Positions 58,606 to 64,000 of a DNA stretch of 64,000 nt are shown one piece after another. The stretch lies in the NCBI RefSeq assembly GCF_052857255.1, contig NC_135500.1, forward strand, positions 52,415,272 through 52,479,271, written 5' to 3'. A program made the position numbers and the translations under genes. This DNA is from Amblyomma americanum (taxonomy: Eukaryota; Arthropoda; Arachnida; Ixodida; Ixodidae). Within the stretch, counting starts at the first letter, position 1; each line of letters begins with the position of its first letter. The notes beneath the pieces were generated by a model. That model was not told the DNA's origin. It did not search any database and was given only the letters and a program-made list of their open reading frames with translations.

Positions 58606-60271
58606 TCATGGAATCGCAGCGCTAGCAGGCAAGGACACAGGGAGGACACAAACACACGCTTGCGCTGAACTGTAAACTTTATTTTGAACTTGTCTGAACC
58701 CTGCCTTATATGTAACAGAAGAGAATTAACACGCAAGCGCGTCTACTGCACAGATACGACGAGGATAGTCTCAGTCACGTTTTGATAGTGCATTCAGGGA
58801 GGGTTTGATCCCGACAAAAAACACCGGCACGAAAAAAAAGAGCAAAGCATTCAAGGCTCGGTCGAGAATTTACAAACGCGAACGAACCAAAAAAAGGTAA
58901 CAAGGAAAAAGCCAGGCATAAACATAAGTGGAAAAAAGCGAGACATTAAAAACAGGCGAAGAATCGGAATAAAATCAAGTCAGAAAATGGCATTGATGGG
59001 GCAACAATTAACAGGCAAAAATTCATGAAAAAGATAAATACGAATAACAAGGGTGCAGGCTAAAAAATAACAAAGCCAAAAGTTCAATGGGGCGCCAAAA
59101 GCAAGTAAAAAGATGACGTAAGCGAGGCAACATTTAAGAGGCCAAAAAAAAAATAGACGTGAAGAGAGCTGAGATGAGTGCCGAAAACTGTTAAGGTGGC
59201 CTCGAAAACAGTACAATCATACTGACCCAGACAGGAATGCGATCTCTTGTTCTAAAAGGGCTACTGAAGGCACTCTGACGCAGCCTGCTTTCAGGTTGTC
59301 AATGATGGCTGCTTCAATTATTTCCCGAGTTAGCTGGTTTTTGTTTTTTGCCAAGATTCTGGTGTTCGCAAAGATTGGAGGGCGGCTCTTGCAGGGTGGG
59401 CAGTCACGTCAGTGGATGGCCAAGTTGCTTGATTTTTTATCTTTCAAGTGCAAGTTGTGCTCCTGCAGTTTTTTGTTCAAACAGCGACCTGTCTGTCCAA
59501 CGTATTCTTTGCCACAGGACAGAGGGATAGAGTAGACCACTCCCGTAGCGCATGAGACAAACGAGTCTTTATGTCTTATTGTGCATTCTTTCTTTCGTTC
59601 GGTTGGTCTGTTTACGCGCCTGCTCAGTCTGGAAAGGCGGTGAGGAGCGGAAAAAATAACCTCCACTCCCCCCTTTTTCCCAATTCTTTTTAAATTGTGG
59701 GAAACCTGGTGAATGTACGGAATTACTGCCAGTTTCTTGCTCTCCTCTCTTTCGTTGGATGTACTGTGCTTATCGCTTTGCATGGCGCTGAGCAGTTTTT
59801 TGGCTATTGAGGAAAGAAGCAATGCCGGGTACCTGGAATGAAGCATTCGCTGGGCTTGATTCTGGAAACTTGTCTCTTGAGAGTGCTCACAGGACTTGGT
59901 TAACGCGTTGTTGAAGACGGCTTGAACAATGTTTCTCTTGATTAGCTTCGAATGCGCCGAGTCATAAGTTAAGACTGGATTGTTGGCCCTTGGCTGAAAA
60001 GACCAGCAAACGTGTTCTGGTGAAAACTGAAACCTGAGCTCGAGAACGCGAATGGAGCCATTTCTTTTTGGGAACTCATGTGTTAAAATCAGGGTGATAA
60101 ACTTTGATTGAAGATCGCCAACACACTGTCAACCTGCTGCAGGAAACCGTCTTCGTGGCTGTCTAATAAAAGAAGATAATCATCCACGTACCTAAAATTT
60201 TAAGAACCGGTAAATTTCTTAGTTTTGTGCTTAGTGCTCTTTTCTGCTTGGCGAGGTACAAGTCGCTCAAG
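58606..60271 (-). mobile_element. Penelope-like element, reverse copy (RT C-terminus, GIY-YIG, 3' region)
   Basis: On the reverse strand, from 60271: an RT palm segment with RYVDDYL, then IFNQ, an RSRAQ-type thumb and (59846-59409) PYIHQVSHNLKRIG, CATGVVYSIPLSCGKEYVGQTGRC (GIY-YIG) and NLAIH followed by TGA. The same frame resumes with RDCPPCKSRPPIF, REIIEAAIIDN and ends at a stop near 59222 (VPSVALLEQEIAFLSGSV). The 3' region to 58606 holds an aataaa-type signal and a gtgtcctccctgtgtcc block. It inserted into the RT of the LINE at 55.3-58.6 kb. Its coding half is repeated in inverted orientation at 60490-61392. Confidence 0.87.
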
Positions 60272-61392
60272 TACTTGTATTACTCAATCCCTCATGATGA
60301 GTTGTTCCGATGTGTTAGCGAGCCCATTGATCAGCATGGCAGCGTGACATTCCAAATTGCTAGCGGCATCTCAGTTACCGGTTTTCTGGAGCTTTTATCC
60401 ACTTATGTAAAATCCACTTACTCTGAGTGGAACGGCTCGCTTTTCAAACAAAAACAGGGGATCTGTATCGGTTCATGTATCGCCCCCATCTTGAGCGACT
60501 TGTACCTCGCCAAGCAGGGCAGAGCATTCAGCACAAAACTAAAAAATTTACCGGTTCTTAAAATCTTAGGTATGTAGATGATTATCTTGTTTTATTAGAC
60601 AGCCACGTAGATAATTTCCTGCAGCAGGTTGACAGTGTGTTGGCGATCTTCAATCAATGCTTATCACACCTGATTTTAACCCATGAGATCCCGAAAAATG
60701 GCTCCATTCGCTTTCTCGAGCTCAGGTTGCAGTTTTCACCAAAACACTTTTGCTGGTCTTTTCAGCCAAGGGCCAACAAGCCAGTCTTACCTTATGTCTC
60801 GACGCATTCGAAGCTAATCAAGAGAAACATTGTTCAAGCCGCCTTCAACAACGTGTTAACCAAGTCCTGTGAGCACTCTTAGAGACAAGTTTCCAGAATC
60901 AAGCCCAGCGAATGCTTCATTCCGGGTACCCGGTATTGCTTCTTTCCTCAATAGCCAAAAAACTGCTCAGCGCCATGCAAAGCAATACGCACAGTACATC
61001 CAACGAAAGAGAGGGGAGCAAGAAACTGGCAGTAATTCCGTACATTCACCAAGTTTCTCACAATTTAAAAAGAATTGGGAAAAAGGGGGGAGTGGAGGTT
61101 ATTTTTTCCGCTCCTCACCGCCTTTCCAGACTGAGCAGGCGCGTAAACAGACCAACCGAACGAAGGAAAGAATGCACAATAAGACATAAAAACACGTATG
61201 TCTCATGCGCTACGGGAGTTGTCTACTATATCCCTCTGTCCTGTGGCAAAGAATACGTCGGACAGACAGATCGCTGTTTGAACAAAAGACTGCAGGAGCA
61301 CAACTTGCACGTGAAAGATAAAAACCCAAGCAACTTGGCCATCCACTGACGTGACTGCTCACCCTGCAAGAGCCGCCTTCCAATCTTTGCGA
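60272..61392 (+). mobile_element. Penelope-like element, forward inverted copy (RT to GIY-YIG), 3'-truncated
   Basis: Starts with YYSIPHDELF and STYSEWNGSLFKQKQG, GICIGSCIAPILSDLYL (RT), then after a one-base shift near 60565 YVDDYLVLLDSH, FLELRLQFSP and, from 60912, the same linker and CATGVVYYIPLSCGKEYVGQTDRC, NLAIH-TGA as in the reverse copy. The segment 60490-61392 is the inverted repeat of 59366-60271. It stops abruptly at 61392 inside the coding region, where Ty3/gypsy sequence takes over. PLEs are known for inverted, 5'-truncated neighbours, though this arrangement with truncation at the far 3' side is less usual. Confidence 0.87.
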
Positions 61393-61511
61393 TGGAAAAA
61401 GTCTTTTTCTTCTTCCACAGTGGGACGTATCACTGCCCCCTCTTGTGCAACATCGCCACGATGCGGCTAGGAGGAAAATATCAGCAAAATACAGCTGCAA
61501 AGAACCGCTGT

Positions 61512-62590
61512 TCAGTGAGGGAGTCCGTCGTGGCAAGGCTTCATGCGAACAATGTGCACGACTTCAGTACGGTGCGGCCGGCGCGATGAGCAAGCCGCTT
61601 GGACGGAAGTAACTGCATACGTCACATCACTGATGCGGCGCACTACTTCGTAAGGGTCGAAGTATCTGCGCAGCAACTTTTCAGAAAGGCCGCGGTGACG
61701 CACAGGTGTCCACACCCGCACCAAGTCGCCAGGCGCGTAACTGACGAAAGCGGCGTCGGAGGTTGTACCTAGCGGCGTCAGTCTCCTGTTGGCGGTTAAT
61801 TCGCAGGTGTGCCAATTGCCGCGCTTCATCAGCTCGCTGAACGAAGGTCTCTACGTCGAGGTCAGCGTCAGAGTCGCAGTACAACGGGTCACATAGCATC
61901 CAACGGAGTGGTCACTTGCCGACCGAAGACAAGCTGAAAGGGGGTCAGTCGGGTTGTCGCCTGCAAGGCGGTATTGTAGGCAAACGTTACATACGCAAGA
62001 ATGGTATCCAAAGTTCGGTGCTCGACGTCAGCATACATAAAAAGCATGTCGGCTAGAGTGCGGTTGAGTCGCTCTACCAATCCGTTTGTCTGTGGGTGAT
62101 AGGCCGTAGCACGTCGATGGCTGGTGTGCGTCAGAGTCATCATGAACTGGGTTAAGCGGGCAGTGAAAGCAGTTCCCCGGTCAGTAACAACAACGGCGGG
62201 GGCTGCATGACGCAGGACAATGTTGTGTATGAAGAACTGCGCCACTTCAGCAGCAGTGCCTTTGACAAGAGACGTGGTCTCAGAGTACCGTGTCAGGTAG
62301 TCGGTGGCAACGACGATCCAACGCTTTCCAGATGAAGACTTCGGAAAAGGGCCAAGAAGGTCCATGCCCACTTGGTGAAAAGGGGTCTTCGGTGGTTCGA
62401 CGGGGTTAAGAAACCCGGCTGGTTTCAACGGAGGAGACTTACGACGTTGGCAGTCGCGGCATGTTTTTACGTAGGCCCGCCCTGATGGGAGTAACCTGGG
62501 TCAATAATACTTCTGCTTAATGCGCGCGAGTGTACGACTTACTCCGAGACGGCCGGCGGAGAGTGCATCATGACAGGCACTCAACATCTC
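61512..62590 (-). pseudogene. Ty3/gypsy integrase
   Basis: The zinc-binding end at 62590-62450 holds LSACHDALSAG, KQKYY and CRDCQRRKSPP. The core frame 62428-61889 has GMDLLGPFPKSSSG (Asp), VVVTDRGTAF (Asp), and YHPQTNGLVERLNRTL (Glu). A frame shift near 61890 leads to 61829-61512 with DLVRVWTPVRHRGLSEKLL and YFDPYEVV, the GPY/F-type C-terminal module with Asp for Gly. The protein ends at a stop at 61512. Confidence 0.9.
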
Positions 62591-63165
62591 TGGCCGCAGC
62601 TGTGATGGTACGACAAATAGGAACGCTTTTCTGCTGCTGGAAAAGTTGCGCTTTTAGAGAACACCAGATTGTAAACTGAAGGTGTGGAGCCCGCGACGAA
62701 AGACATGCGGGATGCGAGCGTCGACGCCTTCGAGGTAATCGATGAGCGGCGCGAAATCCGAGTCCGCCCGCTGAAGCTGTGCCATTTGGGTGGTACTACT
62801 AGCGCCCAGGAAAAGAAAATCATCGGCGGGTTCCTCGGGACCGATAGTGATAGGCGCACGCGACAGACAATCCGCAACCTGATGCTTACGGCCCGACTTG
62901 TAGACGACAGTTAAGTCTTATTCTTGCAAGCGTAGCTCCATCTAGCCATGCGTCCTGAACGGTCTTTGAGGCTCGCCAGCCAGCATAAGGAGTGGTGGTC
63001 GCTTACCACACGGAAGGGTCGCCCGTAGAGGTACGGCCGGAACTTGCTGATGGCCCATATCACTGCAAGAAACTCTTTGTCCGTCATAGAATAATTGGTC
63101 TCGGCGCGCGTAAGTGTTCGGCTGGCATAACTGATGACCCGTTCGGCACCGTCTTGCCACTGGAT
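62590..63165 (-). pseudogene. Ty3/gypsy RNase H and linker
   Basis: The reverse-strand reading contains [33 protein letters not shown] (Glu), [18 protein letters not shown] (Asp), then linker sequence. In-frame stops occur near 62940 and 62650. The region connects the RT part to the integrase zinc finger. Confidence 0.8.
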
Positions 63166-63998
63166 CAGTACCGCACCAAGGCCGACTTGCTGGCATCAGT
63201 GTGGATGTCCGTGGCAGCGTGTTCATCGAAATGGGCGAGTATCGCAGTACGTTGTAGACGGTTGCGAAGCTCGACAAATGCAGCCTCTTGGTCGCTTCCC
63301 CACACGAAGGGCGTGTCGTCTCGAGTCAGTGAGTTTAACGGTTCGGCGATTCGCGAGAAATCTTGAACAAAGCGCCGATAATACGAGCACAGACCCAAAA
63401 ACCGGCGAGCGCCCTTCTTGTCACTTGGGTGCGGAAAACCTGAGACGGCAGCGGTCTTGTCGGAGTCCGGGCGAACACCTTGTGCGCTGAGAACGTGAAC
63501 AAGAAAGCGAAGTTCTTCAAAGCCAAAATTGCATTTCTCGGCTTTGATGGTGAGTTGTGCGGATTTGAGTGCATGTAGCACAATGCGCAGCCGCTCCAAG
63601 TGTTGGTCAAACGTGGCTCCAAGTGTTGGTCAAACGTGGTCGAAAATATAACGACATCGTCCAGGTACACCAGGCAGGTCTGCCATTTCAAGCCGGAGAG
63701 AACGGTGTCTATCATGCGTTGGAACGTGGCCGGTGCTGAGAACAGACCAAATGGGAGCACCTTAAACTCATAGAGGCCGTCGGGCGTCACGAAAACTGTC
63801 ATCTCTCAGTCCCTTTCGTCCACTTCAATCTGCCAGTACCCACGAGAAGTATCGGGCGTCCCGCAATCGATCGAGCGCGTCGTCTATCCTGGGCAGTGAG
63901 TAAACGTCTTTTTTTGGTCACGTTAAGTTTTCGATAGTCAACACAGAAACGCAGAGTGTTGTCCTTTTTTTGACAAGAACCGCCGGCGATGCCCATGG
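63165..63998 (-). pseudogene. Ty3/gypsy reverse transcriptase
   Basis: The fragment at the window edge has LRFCVDYRKLNVT. After a frame break near 63800: FVTPDGLYEFKVLPFGL, SAPATFQRMIDTVLSGL and the catalytic YLDDVVIFS. A 23-bp tandem duplication (63594-63639) shifts the frame, and the reading continues in 63599-63165 with LTIKAEKCNFGFEELRFL, GVRPDSDKTAAV, ARRFLGLCSYYRRF, and LTRDDTPFVWG leading to the RNase H start [15 protein letters not shown]. Confidence 0.9.
63594..63639. repeat. 23-bp tandem duplication
   Basis: Two exact copies of ctccaagtgttggtc+aaacgtgg (63594-63616 and 63617-63639). The length is not a multiple of three and breaks the RT frame. Confidence 0.95.
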
Positions 63999-64000
63999 GC

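Larger units (their letters stand above)
61393..64000 (-). mobile_element. Ty3/gypsy LTR retrotransposon pol, partial
   Basis: Conventional order on the reverse strand: RT, RNase H, integrase, then a short 3' segment ending at 61393 where PLE sequence starts. The 5' half lies beyond the window end. It differs from the element at 37-43.7 kb in domain order and sequence. No LTR is visible. Confidence 0.9.

Overview
This is a eukaryotic, arthropod-type window packed with decayed transposable elements. The best single guess is a hard tick (Ixodida), probably metastriate. I infer this from at least eight copies of a tRNA-derived SINE that resembles the Ruka SINE of Rhipicephalus, plus I-clade, CR1-like and RTE-like LINEs, Penelope-like elements (PLEs) and Ty3/gypsy elements of the kinds abundant in tick genomes. 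No operons, bacterial signals, CRISPR arrays or intact single-copy housekeeping genes are visible.

Layout. 1-5.7 kb: SINE tail, CR1-like LINE reverse transcriptase, a head-to-head SINE pair and two PLE GIY-YIG fragments. 5.7-10.7 kb: unrecognised sequence with an (AT)n run and a reverse-strand LINE 3' end. 10.75-17.26 kb: a four-exon, phase-0 gene for a MULE transposase/SWIM zinc-finger protein, now broken. 17.3-20.2 kb: nothing recognised. 20.2-22.7 kb: PLE, RTE and LINE fragments with a hammerhead-like motif. 22.7-28.6 kb: an almost complete I-type LINE (gag, endonuclease, RT, RNase H) with a palindromic mini-element inserted in gag. 28.6-30.7 kb: nested LINE, SINE and SINE. 31-33.1 kb: two divergent SGNH-hydrolase exon sets around a CpG-rich spacer. 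34-35.1 kb: LINE RNase H fragment with another palindromic insert. 37.17-43.69 kb: an LTR element with integrase upstream of RT. 43.7-55 kb: mostly unrecognised, with SINEs, minisatellites, one palindromic element and a LINE fragment. 55.3-58.6 kb: a second LINE with gag, cut by a PLE. 58.6-61.4 kb: a PLE inverted duplication. 61.4-64 kb: reverse-strand Ty3/gypsy pol running off the end.

The genes do not form a pathway. The sequence instead records repeated transposition and rearrangement. The most coherent signal is a set of palindromic mini-elements with target-site duplications and a short shared 3' tail. The same tail occurs at the 3' end of a GIY-YIG-bearing PLE in this window, so they look like extremely 5'-truncated, self-inverted PLE copies. 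Other inverted duplications (the SINE pair at 3.8-4.2 kb and the PLE pair at 59.4-61.4 kb) share private mutations between their arms, which points to copying in inverted orientation rather than independent insertion.
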